NCBI RefSeq assembly: GCF_947039605.1
Contig: NZ_CAMQZG010000006.1
Coordinates: 30,717 to 94,716 of the forward strand
Direction of reading: 5' to 3'
Origin: an uncultured Clostridium sp.
GTDB lineage: Bacteria; Bacillota; Clostridia; Clostridiales; Clostridiaceae
DNA: 64,000 bases
A program made the position numbers and the translations under genes. Numbering within the stretch: position 1 is the first letter of the stretch; every line of letters begins with the position of its first letter. The notes under the pieces are model-generated. The model was not told the DNA's origin. It saw only the letters and a list, made by a program, of their open reading frames with translations, and searched no databases. Of this stretch, positions 16,370 through 24,667 are shown in pieces.

Positions 16370-17221
16370 TTATTTTTTAAGGTAATAAATCATAAGGTCT
16401 TCAAGGCATACTCTTTCATAAATTGCCTCATCTCCAAAGGTTGCAAAGACTTCTCTATAATTGTTTGTTAGTGCATTAAAGCCAAACTTAGCTTCTTTAA
16501 GTCCTATTAAATTTTGTTTAGTTGTTTCATTTATAAGTGAGTTAGGTCCTTTTACAATTCTATGTTTTTCAAGTAGTGTATCTTTTTCACCACTTAAAAG
16601 TATCTTTCCTTTATCTATAAAGTAGATATAATCTGCTGATTTTTCTAGGTCGCTTGTTATGTGTGAAGAGTAGAACACGCTCATATCACCTGATTCAAGA
16701 TGTTCAGATAGCATGTCTATAAATTCATTTCTTACAACAGGGTCAAGATTTACTGTTGGCTCATCCATTATAAGAAGTTTTGGTCTGTGTGATAATGCCA
16801 TACAAAGTTCAAATTGTTTTTTCTTTCCTGATGAAAGGTCTTTGTATAGAGTTTTTTGATTTAGGTCAAATTTAGAAATGTATTTTTCATATAAGTCATT
16901 ATCCCAAGACGGATAAAATCTTGAAATCATAGCTTTAATTTTTTTTAGTTGTAATTTTGGTGGATAGCCTGACTCAATTCCAACATAAGCTATTTGTGAT
17001 TTAAGTTCTATTTCATTTTCTCTAAGTGCTTTATTAAATATTTTAATTTCTCCACTTTCAGGAAAAATTAAATCCATTATAAGTTTGATAGTTGTTGTCT
17101 TACCTGAACCATTTTTCCCTATAAATCCTGTGATATACCCCTTTGGAATATCAAGTTTGTCCACATCAAGTGTAAATTCACCAAGTGTTTTCTTTAAGTT
17201 TCTAATTTCTACTGCGTTCAT
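16370..17221 (-). CDS. ABC transporter ATP-binding protein (YtrB-like)
   Basis: A 283-aa ATPase with Walker A GKNGSGKTTTIK, a signature DLSSGKKKQFELCMAL that departs from LSGGQ, Walker B LLIMDEPTVNLDP and the SSHIT switch histidine. A C-terminal ~70-residue extension follows, as in YtrB-like proteins. It overlaps the regulator's operon position, three nucleotides after gntR. Context (YtrA-type GntR, ABC-2 permeases) indicates a GntR-controlled exporter of the class induced by cell-wall-active antibiotics. Confidence 0.92.
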   Translation of the reverse strand: MNAVEIRNLKKTLGEFTLDVDKLDIPKGYITGFIGKNGSGKTTTIKLIMDLIFPESGEIKIFNKALRENEIELKSQIAYVGIESGYPPKLQLKKIKAMISRFYPSWDNDLYEKYISKFDLNQKTLYKDLSSGKKKQFELCMALSHRPKLLIMDEPTVNLDPVVRNEFIDMLSEHLESGDMSVFYSSHITSDLEKSADYIYFIDKGKILLSGEKDTLLEKHRIVKGPNSLINETTKQNLIGLKEAKFGFNALTNNYREVFATFGDEAIYERVCLEDLMIYYLKK

Positions 17222-17224
17222 ATA

Positions 17225-17599
17225 TTAAACCTCCTGATAAAGAATTTTTATAACTTCTATAAGATTATCTTCTGCTAAGTCTATTGATTTTGCAGTTTTT
17301 ATGATTTCACTAAGGCTATCTTCAATCTTGCTCATTGTGATTTCCTTTAATCTTTCGTTATTTTTAGAGCTTATAAAGCTTCCTTTTCCAGCAACAGTTT
17401 GTATAAACCCATCCTTCTCTAGCTCTTCATAAGCTTTTTTAGTAGTGATTATGCTAACTCTAAGTTCTTTTGCAAGAACTCTGATAGAAGGAAGTGGGTC
17501 AGTAGGGTTTAGATTTCCTTTAAAAATTTCACTCTCTATTTGTGCTTTAATTTGCAGATAGAGAGGAATTGATGATGAATTTGAGACAATAATATTCAA
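17225..17599 (-). CDS. GntR-family regulator, YtrA subfamily
   Basis: A 124-aa repressor: the N-terminal winged helix (IPLYLQIKAQIESEIFKG, then PSIRVLAKELRVSIITTKKAYEELEKDGFI) is followed by only about 50 residues, the short dimerisation tail typical of YtrA proteins, which are encoded with ABC transporters. TTG start with GGGGGAG 8 nt upstream. The 27-bp palindrome at 17871 is its probable operator, before the first gene of this operon. Confidence 0.9.
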   Translation of the reverse strand: MNIIVSNSSSIPLYLQIKAQIESEIFKGNLNPTDPLPSIRVLAKELRVSIITTKKAYEELEKDGFIQTVAGKGSFISSKNNERLKEITMSKIEDSLSEIIKTAKSIDLAEDNLIEVIKILYQEV

Positions 17600-17624
17600 A
17601 AATAAACTCCCCCTTATTGACTAG

Positions 17625-17813
17625 CTAATCAATACCTTTTATTTTTCTGTAATAGATAGGTGCTACAACAAATCCTGTTACTATAATTGTTAGTAGTGAA
17701 ATTGAGTTTGCAGGTATTATACCAATAGTTGCAAGTATACCTATTAGCACAAGAACAGCAACTCCTATAAAACTAAGAATTTTAAGTATCTTGTAGACTG
17801 TATTAATTGACAT
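17625..17813 (-). CDS. Small two-helix membrane protein, first gene of the GntR-ABC operon
   Basis: A 62-aa protein with two hydrophobic helices (about residues 12-30 and 35-52) and a basic C terminus. No recognised family. Start at ATG 17813, 8 nt after GGAGG; the GTG at 17822 is within the Shine-Dalgarno region. It is 25 nt upstream of gntR, so it is cotranscribed and may be an accessory subunit. The gap contains TTGATTAGCTAGTCAA, a near-palindrome overlapping its stop codon. Confidence 0.7.
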   Translation of the reverse strand: MSINTVYKILKILSFIGVAVLVLIGILATIGIIPANSISLLTIIVTGFVVAPIYYRKIKGID

Positions 17814-17870
17814 GAAATACACCTCCGTATTTTTTAGCTTTTGTTTAGTAAATATATTATGTCTGTGTTT

Positions 17871-17897
17871 AACTGTATATATACAATATACACAGTT
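17871..17897. promoter_or_regulatory. Candidate GntR (YtrA) operator
   Basis: A 27-bp dyad centred at 17884 with arms AACTGTATATATA and AATATACACAGTT; 11 of 13 positions are symmetric. It lies about 60 bp upstream of the operon's first gene, where a promoter is expected (AT-rich TAATAT at about 17860 on the minus strand). Confidence 0.72.
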
Positions 17898-18021
17898 GAT
17901 AGTTTAATAGTAACTTACTGAATATGGGAATACAATTATAATCGTTAGACAAATTTAGACAAGGTTCATACAAAATTTAGGAGGAATTTTAAAACATTCT
18001 GTTAATTTAACTTGTTATTTA

Positions 18022-18049
18022 TTGACTTTATAGAGAAATAATATAAAAT
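18022..18049 (+). promoter_or_regulatory. Promoter of the MATE gene
   Basis: TTGACT (18022-18027), 16 nt, TAAAAT (18044-18049). Predicted start near 18056 leaves a ~100-nt leader. Confidence 0.65.
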
Positions 18050-18067
18050 AATAGATGGTGAATTAAA

Positions 18068-18081
18068 TAAAAGCGTTACAC
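18068..18081 (+). promoter_or_regulatory. Candidate CcpA cre site in the MATE leader
   Basis: TAAAAGCGTTACAC matches the cre consensus TGWAANCGNTNWCA except at one position. Its place just after the predicted transcription start would suit roadblock repression. Confidence 0.45.
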
Positions 18082-18088
18082 ATATAGA

Positions 18089-18124
18089 GCAGATGGGCGG
18101 CATATACTACCCATTTGCTTTTTT
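18089..18124 (+). terminator. Terminator inside the MATE leader (attenuator-like)
   Basis: GCAGATGGG (18089-18097) pairs with CCCATTTGC (18110-18118), followed by six Ts, upstream of the start codon and downstream of the promoter. Readthrough would be needed to express the gene. Confidence 0.72.
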
Positions 18125-18158
18125 GTCGTCTAAAAATTGAATAGAGGGGGACTTTTAA

Positions 18159-19538
18159 TTGAAGGGGATATTAAAAGATAAGAAGTTTTTAAAGAGTTTA
18201 TGGGTACTTGCAGTACCAATAGTTATTCAAAATTTTATCATGTCATCATTAAATTTAGTAGATAATCTTATGATAGGAAACCTTGGTGAGGAAGCAATAG
18301 CCGCAGTAGGGCTTGCTAACCAATATTTCTTTGTATTTATGCTATGTATTGCAGGTATCACAGCTGGGGCAAGTATTTTTATGGCTCAGTATTGGGGAAG
18401 AAAAGATACTGAGAAAATTAAGACAGTTTTAGGTCTTAGTCTTGTTATAGGTCTTGTTGCATCAATAATTTTTGCTATAGGAGCATTTTTTATACCAGAA
18501 ACTATAATGGGGATTTTATCACAAGACCCAGTAGTTATAGAACTTGGAGTAGATTATCTTCAAATGGCAGCGGTTAGTTATTTAATTACTAATATTACAA
18601 TGACTTATTCAGCAGCTTTAAGAAGTACAGAACAGCCAAGCATTCCTATGTTTGCAAGTATTCTTGGAGTTTTAGTAAATGCATTTTTAAACTGGGTATT
18701 TATATTTGGAAATCTTGGAGCACCAGAAATGGGTGTTATGGGAGCGGCACTTGCTACTACAATAGCAAGAGTTGTAGAGATGGCATATATTTTATTTATG
18801 GTTTATGCAAAGAAAAACAAAGTTGCAGCAAATATAAAAGAGCTTTTAAGTTTTGATAAAGCTTTTATAAAGATATATTTTAAAACTTCATGGTCAGTTA
18901 TTGCAAATGAACTTGTTTGGTCAGTTGGAATGATGGCTTATTCAATTGCTTATGCAAGAATTGGGACACAAGCAGTTGCATCAATGCAGATTGCTACAAC
19001 AATAATCAATTTATTTATGGTTATAGGTATAGGTATAGCAGTTGCAGCCTGTATTATGATAGGAAATAAAATTGGAGCAGGGGATGAGGAAGAAGCAAAA
19101 GATTATGCTATAAAGATAGGAATATTATCACCTATAGTGGGTGCTGTAATAGGTCTTGGTCTTTGGATATTTGCACCTCTAGCTGTAACTCCATTTAATA
19201 TAAGTCCAGAAACTGCTGCCTCAACAATCTTAGTTTTAAGACTTGTTGCAGTGTTTACACCAATTAGAACTTTTAATGTTGTTATGATAATTGGAGTTTT
19301 AAGAGGTGGTGGAGATACAACATTCTCTATGATGGTTCAAGCAGGGACAGTTTGGTTATATTCAGTTCCAGGGGCATTTATAGGAGCGACTGTTTTAGGG
19401 TTACCACTTATAGCAGTTTACTTTATAATTTGTACAGAAGAATTTATAAAATTATTCTTTGAAATTTACAGACTTAAATCAGGTAAATGGATTAGAAATG
19501 TAATTCAAGAAAGTGAAAAAGTTGCGATTGGAATTTAA
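18159..19538 (+). CDS. MATE family multidrug efflux transporter
   Basis: A 459-aa protein with twelve hydrophobic helices in two homologous halves (PIVIQNFIMSSLNLVDNLMIG at the start; WSVIANELVWSVGMMAYSIAYARIG in the second half), as in Na+/H+-coupled MATE exporters of the NorM/DinF superfamily. TTG start with GAGGGGG upstream. It is monocistronic, with its own promoter and terminator, and has a terminator within its leader, so expression is probably conditional. Substrates cannot be inferred. Confidence 0.92.
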   Translation: MKGILKDKKFLKSLWVLAVPIVIQNFIMSSLNLVDNLMIGNLGEEAIAAVGLANQYFFVFMLCIAGITAGASIFMAQYWGRKDTEKIKTVLGLSLVIGLVASIIFAIGAFFIPETIMGILSQDPVVIELGVDYLQMAAVSYLITNITMTYSAALRSTEQPSIPMFASILGVLVNAFLNWVFIFGNLGAPEMGVMGAALATTIARVVEMAYILFMVYAKKNKVAANIKELLSFDKAFIKIYFKTSWSVIANELVWSVGMMAYSIAYARIGTQAVASMQIATTIINLFMVIGIGIAVAACIMIGNKIGAGDEEEAKDYAIKIGILSPIVGAVIGLGLWIFAPLAVTPFNISPETAASTILVLRLVAVFTPIRTFNVVMIIGVLRGGGDTTFSMMVQAGTVWLYSVPGAFIGATVLGLPLIAVYFIICTEEFIKLFFEIYRLKSGKWIRNVIQESEKVAIGI

Positions 19539-19554
19539 AAATTAATACTTAGAA

Positions 19555-19598
19555 GCTAGAAAAGAGTAGAAATAAAACACTCTTTTCTAGCTTTTTTT
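19555..19598 (+). terminator. Terminator of the MATE gene
   Basis: GCTAGAAAAGAGT (19555-19567) / ACTCTTTTCTAGC (19579-19591) followed by seven Ts. Confidence 0.93.
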
Positions 19599-19666
19599 AT
19601 TTGAAATTAAAGTAAATATCATAATGAAAATAAAATTATACAAATTAATTTTAAAATAGACAATAT

Positions 19667-19700
19667 GACCAGTTAGGCATATAAAACGACTAGTTAGGCC
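19667..19700 (+). promoter_or_regulatory. VirR-box-like tandem LytTR binding site
   Basis: GACCAGTTAGGCA (19667-19679) and GACTAGTTAGGCC (19688-19700) are 13-bp direct repeats separated by 8 bp, a 21-bp period. The layout and core (C)CAGTTNNNCA resemble the Clostridium perfringens VirR box (two CCCAGTTNTNCAC copies 8 bp apart). A weak promoter follows: TTGTTT (19708-19713), 17 nt, TAGTCT (19731-19736). This is what a LytTR-activated promoter looks like. Confidence 0.75.
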
Positions 19701-19784
19701 AAATAGATTGTTTTTTTTTAGCATGTATGTTAGTCTTTGATTGTAAATATTTACTAAAAAGTGAATTTAAAGGAAGGGATATTA

Positions 19785-20144
19785 ATGAATAAATTTGTGA
19801 AAAAAATTATAGTAGGATCTATGTTAGGAATAAGTTTGTTTTCAGTTTCAGCAATGGCAATTAATCAAGATTTTGGAGGTATAGGTCCAGTTGAGGAATA
19901 TCATGGTGGATCTTGTGGTGGAACAGGAGCTAATCATTTTGCTGGCGTTAAAAGGGCTTATAAGGGGAGTGTTGGAACAGATGCATTTAGTTGGACAAAA
20001 GCTGGTTCAACATCAACAAGTGTTAGAACAAGAGTTGTCATAGGTGGACAAGAGATGGGAAATTTAGTTCAAGGAAAAGGTAGAGTTCAATCAATGCAGT
20101 TTAGACGAGATGGAAATTATAAAGTAAATGAGAAACATAGATAA
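19785..20144 (+). CDS. Small secreted protein, candidate bacteriocin or signal, unknown family
   Basis: A 119-aa precursor. Residues 1-25 form a Sec signal peptide (basic start, hydrophobic core, SVSAMA cleavage site), leaving a ~94-residue basic mature protein rich in Gly, Ser and Thr with one cysteine and ending NEKHR. No family is recognised; lactococcin 972 has similar size, signal peptide and FtsX/MacB partner genes, but the sequence does not show its tryptophan/histidine-rich pattern. The start at 19785 has GGAAGGGA upstream. A terminator follows directly, so it is made in excess over the permeases. Controlled by the VirR-like box. Confidence 0.72.
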   Translation: MNKFVKKIIVGSMLGISLFSVSAMAINQDFGGIGPVEEYHGGSCGGTGANHFAGVKRAYKGSVGTDAFSWTKAGSTSTSVRTRVVIGGQEMGNLVQGKGRVQSMQFRRDGNYKVNEKHR

Positions 20145-20152
20145 AAAATAAT

Positions 20153-20191
20153 TTGATTTCTCTAATTTATAAATTAGGGAAATCAATTTTT
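20153..20191 (+). terminator. Terminator between the secreted-protein gene and the transporter genes
   Basis: A 17-bp stem (20153-20169 with 20170-20186, essentially no loop bases to spare) followed by five Ts, immediately before the Shine-Dalgarno AGGAGG of the next gene. It probably sets a high ratio of small protein to transporter. Confidence 0.82.
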
Positions 20192-20201
20192 AGGAGGAGA
20201 T

Positions 20202-21290
20202 ATGGTTATTAAGAAACTTAGAAAATCAAAGTTTGTTTGGATTAGTATGACCATGATAATTTTATTTGTTTTTGTAATTGGTGGAAGTATTAACTCGTTA
20301 AAAGATTTACTTCACACAGAAAATGGAATAATGCCATCTAATAACATATCAGTAACTTTTAATTCAGAGTTGAAAAATGATGAATTTTTAAAAATCTTAG
20401 AGAAATTAAAAAGTGATAAAAACTTAGTTTTAAATTATGGAGCAGCAAATGAATTTTCAAGCTATGAATCAAATGTACATGGAATTTATTATGATGAAAA
20501 TTATGAATTAGGTTTTAATTTGCTTGAAGGACGATATTTTTCAAAAGAAGAAATACAATCTGAAAATAAGCTAGCTATAATTGGTAGAGGTATGATTAAA
20601 TCATGTATAGAAGAAAATGGGACGAGATATATCTTTAGAGGTAAACATAAGTATAGGGTTATTGGTATTATTGGGAATGAAAAAGATGTTAATAAGGAAG
20701 CTACATATGACTATACTATAATTTATAATTTAAATTCTATTTTAAATATTGAAGATTTTAGTAAGGAATACTGGGATATAGGAAGTAATTTATATTCGCA
20801 GGATGAAATAATTTCTAGGGTTACAACAATGTTGGGTGCTGATGAAATAACTGGAATTGCATATTATGAAGGGTTATATCCAGAACCTTTAAAGGGAGCT
20901 ATTGGTATGTCAATGCCATTAATTATTAATTGTATATTTATAATAATATGTATGATACTTACACTGTTAAGAGCAATAGTGTATTGGATTGAATATTTAA
21001 AATTAGAGTTTGGAGTGCGATTAGCATTTGGAGCAACAAAAAAGGAAATTATGAAAATTATACTTGAAAGATACTTATTAATTTATAGTATATCAACAGC
21101 TAGTGCTATAGTTATTAATTATATTTTGAGGGAAACTAAAATAAATGGAATATTCAATTATGAAATAGGGGTAAATTTTATTATTTATAGTTTTATATTT
21201 TTATGTATTTTAAGCTTAATAACGATACCTTTCATAAAGAGAATTATAGATAAAACAAAAATAAGTCAACTTTTGAAGGAGAATAGATAG
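20202..21290 (+). CDS. MacB/FtsX-type ABC permease A
   Basis: A 362-aa protein: one N-terminal membrane helix (about 12-30), an extracellular domain of ~210 residues resembling the MacB periplasmic core (contains LEGRYFSKEEIQSENKLAIIGRG), then three C-terminal helices around LEFGVRLAFGATKKEIMKI, the FtsX signature. It lies between the secreted protein and a second FtsX permease, with 4 nt to the next gene. The two permeases would form a heterodimer powered by the ATPase at 22543. Confidence 0.85.
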   Translation: MVIKKLRKSKFVWISMTMIILFVFVIGGSINSLKDLLHTENGIMPSNNISVTFNSELKNDEFLKILEKLKSDKNLVLNYGAANEFSSYESNVHGIYYDENYELGFNLLEGRYFSKEEIQSENKLAIIGRGMIKSCIEENGTRYIFRGKHKYRVIGIIGNEKDVNKEATYDYTIIYNLNSILNIEDFSKEYWDIGSNLYSQDEIISRVTTMLGADEITGIAYYEGLYPEPLKGAIGMSMPLIINCIFIIICMILTLLRAIVYWIEYLKLEFGVRLAFGATKKEIMKIILERYLLIYSISTASAIVINYILRETKINGIFNYEIGVNFIIYSFIFLCILSLITIPFIKRIIDKTKISQLLKENR

Positions 21291-21294
21291 TTAT

Positions 21295-22539
21295 ATGGGA
21301 ATTAAATATGTAAAGATTAGTTTGAAAAAAAATATATTTTTGAATATTATTTTAATATTTCAATTAGCATTGGGCATATATGCTATATATAATTCTATCA
21401 TTTTAGGTACAGATATAAAAAATGAATCTCAAGATATAAGTAAATATTTTAATAATGGAGATGTTTATAATTTAAGAATTAATAATAGTGATATGATATA
21501 TGAATTAGAAAAAAATGAATTGAAAAAAATTGATGATTTTTATAATGAGTTAGACAATATAAATGGAATAAGTATTTTATATAATCAAAGGCTTCCGATA
21601 AATATTTCAGTATTTGAAGGGTATCAAAATTTAAGTGAGTTTGATGGAACATTCAATGAGGGTGGGGAAAAAAAATTTCAAGCACAGACAATTTTTTTAA
21701 GTCCTAATTTTTTTGAAATTTTTGATTTGAAAGTTTCAGACGGAGAATCTTTAATTGAAAATAAAATAGTAAATTCTAACGAAGATAGTAATTTGTTTTT
21801 AGTTGGTAAAAATTTTGCAAAAGAATTTCCAATTGGAAGTACTATAGAACATGAATGGAATGAAGATAATAAACCTACTAGAGGAAAAGTAGTAGGGATT
21901 TTGGAAGAAAATCAGAAAATACCATATTCTATATTTTTTAATGGAAAAGAATATGTAAATCTTGATAATACGATTGTTGCATTGGATTCACAATTAGATA
22001 TAAAAGGAAGAGTTGAGGGGCGAGCTGGAAATAATCTTATATTTTTTGATGAAAATTTAAAGGATGAAAAAATTTTAGAAATAAAGAAACAAATTGTTGA
22101 TGAATTTAAAAAATTCAATTTAAATGTAGGGGTAATAGATGGTTCTAAAGTTTTAAATTCGGAGTTAAATATTAGCAAGCAAAAATTAGAAATATATAAT
22201 ATGATGTCTATAGTTATTTTAATTACAGTGTCAATAACATTTATAATTTCATTATTAAATTCTATTGAAAAAAGAAAAAAAGAATTTGGGATTTATGTTT
22301 TAAATGGTGCAAGACTAAAGGATATTGCAATGATTATATTTGCTGAAATTATATTTATGGTAGGAAGTGCATATTTAGTATTTAATTTATATTTACAAAC
22401 ACTAGATATTCATATAAATGGTATTCTTGTAATCTTTATTGGATTATTATTGTTAATATATTCTTTAGTTACAATGTTAATTCCTCTAAGAAAAATATTT
22501 AAATATTCAATTCAAGAATTAGTGAAAGGGGATGAGTAA
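21295..22539 (+). CDS. MacB/FtsX-type ABC permease B
   Basis: A 414-aa protein with the same layout as the preceding permease: an N-terminal helix, a ~260-residue extracellular domain and three C-terminal helices with KKEFGIYVLNGARLKDIAMI, the FtsX signature. The extracellular part is AT-rich and little like permease A, so the pair is heteromeric rather than a recent duplication. In lactococcin-972-type loci one large bacteriocin-associated membrane protein fills this role; here it is split in two. Confidence 0.83.
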   Translation: MGIKYVKISLKKNIFLNIILIFQLALGIYAIYNSIILGTDIKNESQDISKYFNNGDVYNLRINNSDMIYELEKNELKKIDDFYNELDNINGISILYNQRLPINISVFEGYQNLSEFDGTFNEGGEKKFQAQTIFLSPNFFEIFDLKVSDGESLIENKIVNSNEDSNLFLVGKNFAKEFPIGSTIEHEWNEDNKPTRGKVVGILEENQKIPYSIFFNGKEYVNLDNTIVALDSQLDIKGRVEGRAGNNLIFFDENLKDEKILEIKKQIVDEFKKFNLNVGVIDGSKVLNSELNISKQKLEIYNMMSIVILITVSITFIISLLNSIEKRKKEFGIYVLNGARLKDIAMIIFAEIIFMVGSAYLVFNLYLQTLDIHINGILVIFIGLLLLIYSLVTMLIPLRKIFKYSIQELVKGDE

Positions 22540-22542
22540 AGT

Positions 22543-23223
22543 ATGGAAATAATAAGATTAAAAGAAATAAGCAAAATTTATAAAAATAAAAAAGTAGAAA
22601 ATAAAGTTTTGTATGATGTTAATTTAAGTATCAAGCAAGGTGATTTTGTGGCTATAGTAGGTACTTCTGGATCAGGAAAAAGTACTTTACTAAATATACT
22701 TGGCTTATTAGATGTTCAGACAAATGGAGAGTATCACCTAGATGGAAAAAATACAGACCAATTGAATGAAAAGGAATTTGCTAAACTTAGAAATACTACA
22801 TTTGGTTTTGTAGTTCAACATTTTGCACTTATAAAAGATTTAACTGTTTATGATAATATTGAGATACCACTAGAGTATGGGAATGTCAAAAAAGGAATAC
22901 GAAAAGCAAAAATTATTGAAATTTTAAAGAAATTAAAAATTGAAGAAAAGATGAACTCTAAAGTAAATGAGTTATCAGGTGGGCAGTGTCAAAGGGTTGC
23001 AATTGCTAGAGCACTTGTGAATAATCCTAAAATTATTTTAGCAGATGAACCAACAGGCGCATTGGATAAACAGACTGGATTAGAGGTTATGGATATATTA
23101 AAAAAACTTAACAAGGAAGGCAAAACAATATTGTTAGTTACTCATGATGAAGCCATAGCTAATAGGTGTGATAAAATTATAAGGATTGAAGATGGAAAAA
23201 TTTTAACAGAAATATTTAGATAA
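22543..23223 (+). CDS. ABC transporter ATP-binding protein, MacB/LolD-like
   Basis: A 226-aa ATPase: Walker A GTSGSGKST, signature ELSGGQCQRVAIARAL, Walker B IILADEPTGALD, H-loop LLVTHDE. The GFVVQHFALIKDLTVYDNI block and short length match the export ATPases found with bacteriocin loci. It starts 3 nt after permease B. Together with the permeases it forms a mechanotransmission-type transporter that could release or protect against the secreted protein. Confidence 0.92.
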   Translation: MEIIRLKEISKIYKNKKVENKVLYDVNLSIKQGDFVAIVGTSGSGKSTLLNILGLLDVQTNGEYHLDGKNTDQLNEKEFAKLRNTTFGFVVQHFALIKDLTVYDNIEIPLEYGNVKKGIRKAKIIEILKKLKIEEKMNSKVNELSGGQCQRVAIARALVNNPKIILADEPTGALDKQTGLEVMDILKKLNKEGKTILLVTHDEAIANRCDKIIRIEDGKILTEIFR

Positions 23224-23237
23224 TTAAATTGTTATAG

Positions 23238-23275
23238 AAAGCTACCAACGAGTTCTGTTGGTAGCTTTTATTTTA
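23238..23275 (+). terminator. Terminator of the secreted-protein/ABC operon
   Basis: AAAGCTACCAAC (23238-23249) / GTTGGTAGCTTT (23257-23268) with a T-rich tail. Confidence 0.9.
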
Positions 23276-23357
23276 TTAGATAGTTCTTCTAATCTTTTTG
23301 TTTTTTTATGGAGAAGATATAAAGAAATATACGTCCTATAGAACTTCGGATAAGTAT

Positions 23358-23960
23358 TTATCCAATTTTATCAGTATCACTAAGCAATTTATGCCAGATA
23401 TTCTCTTCTATTATTAGATCTTTTGATAGACCATTACTCATAAGTGCATCATATAATTTTGTATCATTCTCTGATTGTTTTACAAATAAGAATGTATTAT
23501 CTCTTGTAGTATTACTAGATGAGTATTTTAAAATTAAGTGTTTAGTTGTATTTGCTATTCCAGATATATCAGCAATTTTAAATACATGAGAGTTTATAAC
23601 TCTTACAAATTGGTCAAGTTCATATACATATAGAGTATCATTTCCAAAGTAAACTCTAAAGTAGAATGACCCAAACATAGTAGTATAGTCTACTGGTTTG
23701 TTGTGACTATGTGCAAAGAAAATACCTTTGAATTTAACTTCATCTTTGTATAAAGGGCAGTAGTTATCAAGTTTATTGCTAATTGCACAAATCATAGTTC
23801 TCATATCTTTATAACCATAAGTATATTGGTTATTTAGTGGACTATTTAAAACCTCTTCTGGCAATGTTTTTAAATCTTCAACTTCTAGGTTTACTAGAGA
23901 AGGAGTTTTTTTATAGTAAGCTATTAGATTTTCAAATTTATCTTTTTTCTTTCCGAACAT
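23358..23960 (-). CDS. Hypothetical cytosolic protein
   Basis: A 200-aa protein without signal peptide or membrane helices and with no family I recognise. The start is set at 23960 (MFGKKKDKFENLI) because GAGGTGATAATT directly precedes it; the longer frame to 24074 covers an AT-rich promoter-like stretch. The composition is mixed, with a beta-rich middle (FGSFYFRVYFGNDTLYVYEL) and KHLILKYSSS, suggestive of a PH-like or similar beta fold, but that is only an impression. It is monocistronic and divergent from nrdG. Confidence 0.7.
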   Translation of the reverse strand: MFGKKKDKFENLIAYYKKTPSLVNLEVEDLKTLPEEVLNSPLNNQYTYGYKDMRTMICAISNKLDNYCPLYKDEVKFKGIFFAHSHNKPVDYTTMFGSFYFRVYFGNDTLYVYELDQFVRVINSHVFKIADISGIANTTKHLILKYSSSNTTRDNTFLFVKQSENDTKLYDALMSNGLSKDLIIEENIWHKLLSDTDKIG

Positions 23961-24141
23961 AATTATCACCTCTAATTTCAGTTTAAAACCTTTATAAATA
24001 GAGTGTATTACAAATTTTATACAAAAAATGAGTTTTATAATATAGGTAGTAAAAGAAATTTTGCTATAATACAAGTCTTTTAATTAAGTGGCTAAAAAGG
24101 TAGAATTAACATAACATAATTTTAGATAAGCAGGTGAGAGT

Positions 24142-24636
24142 ATGAATAAAGTAAGATTATCAGGAATTGCATATGAAAGTTTAGTTAATGGTCCAGGGAT
24201 GAGAAGAGTATTTTTTGCACAGGGATGTAGACATAATTGCAAAGGATGCTTTAATCCAGAAACACATGATTTTAATGGTGGAGAGCTTATGGATATAAAA
24301 TCTCTTGTTGAAGATGTAGAAGAAAATCCACTTTTAAAAGGAATTACTTTTAGTGGTGGTGACCCTATGGAACAGGCAGATAAGTTTGGTTATATGGCTA
24401 AAAAGTTCAAAGAAATGGGACTTAACACTTGGTGTTATACAGGTTATAGATTTGAATTTATTAAAGAAGATAAGGTCAAATATGGGTTTTTAAAATATAT
24501 AGATGTATTAGTAGATGGTAAGTTTGAAGAGGAATTAGCAGATGAAAGTTTAAAGTATAGAGGTTCTTCAAATCAAAGAATTATAGATGTGAAAAGTAGT
24601 TTAGAGAACAATAAAGTAGAACTTTTAGCTATATAA
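24142..24636 (+). CDS. nrdG: Anaerobic ribonucleotide reductase activating protein
   Basis: A 164-aa radical-SAM enzyme that installs the glycyl radical on NrdD. The 4Fe-4S motif CRHNCKGC near residue 30 and the SAM-contacting FSGGDPM are present. In most clostridia nrdG follows nrdD directly; here it is over 22 kb downstream in its own transcript with a DedA gene. A GTG-rich leader contains GGTGAGAG before the ATG. Confidence 0.95.
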   Translation: MNKVRLSGIAYESLVNGPGMRRVFFAQGCRHNCKGCFNPETHDFNGGELMDIKSLVEDVEENPLLKGITFSGGDPMEQADKFGYMAKKFKEMGLNTWCYTGYRFEFIKEDKVKYGFLKYIDVLVDGKFEEELADESLKYRGSSNQRIIDVKSSLENNKVELLAI

Positions 24637-24667
24637 AAAAGAATAACAAAAGAAGAGAGGACTTAAC

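Noticed and set aside
19785..20144. Naming the secreted protein lactococcin 972
   Set aside because: Signal peptide and transporter partners fit, but the conserved Trp/His-rich pattern of that family is not seen.
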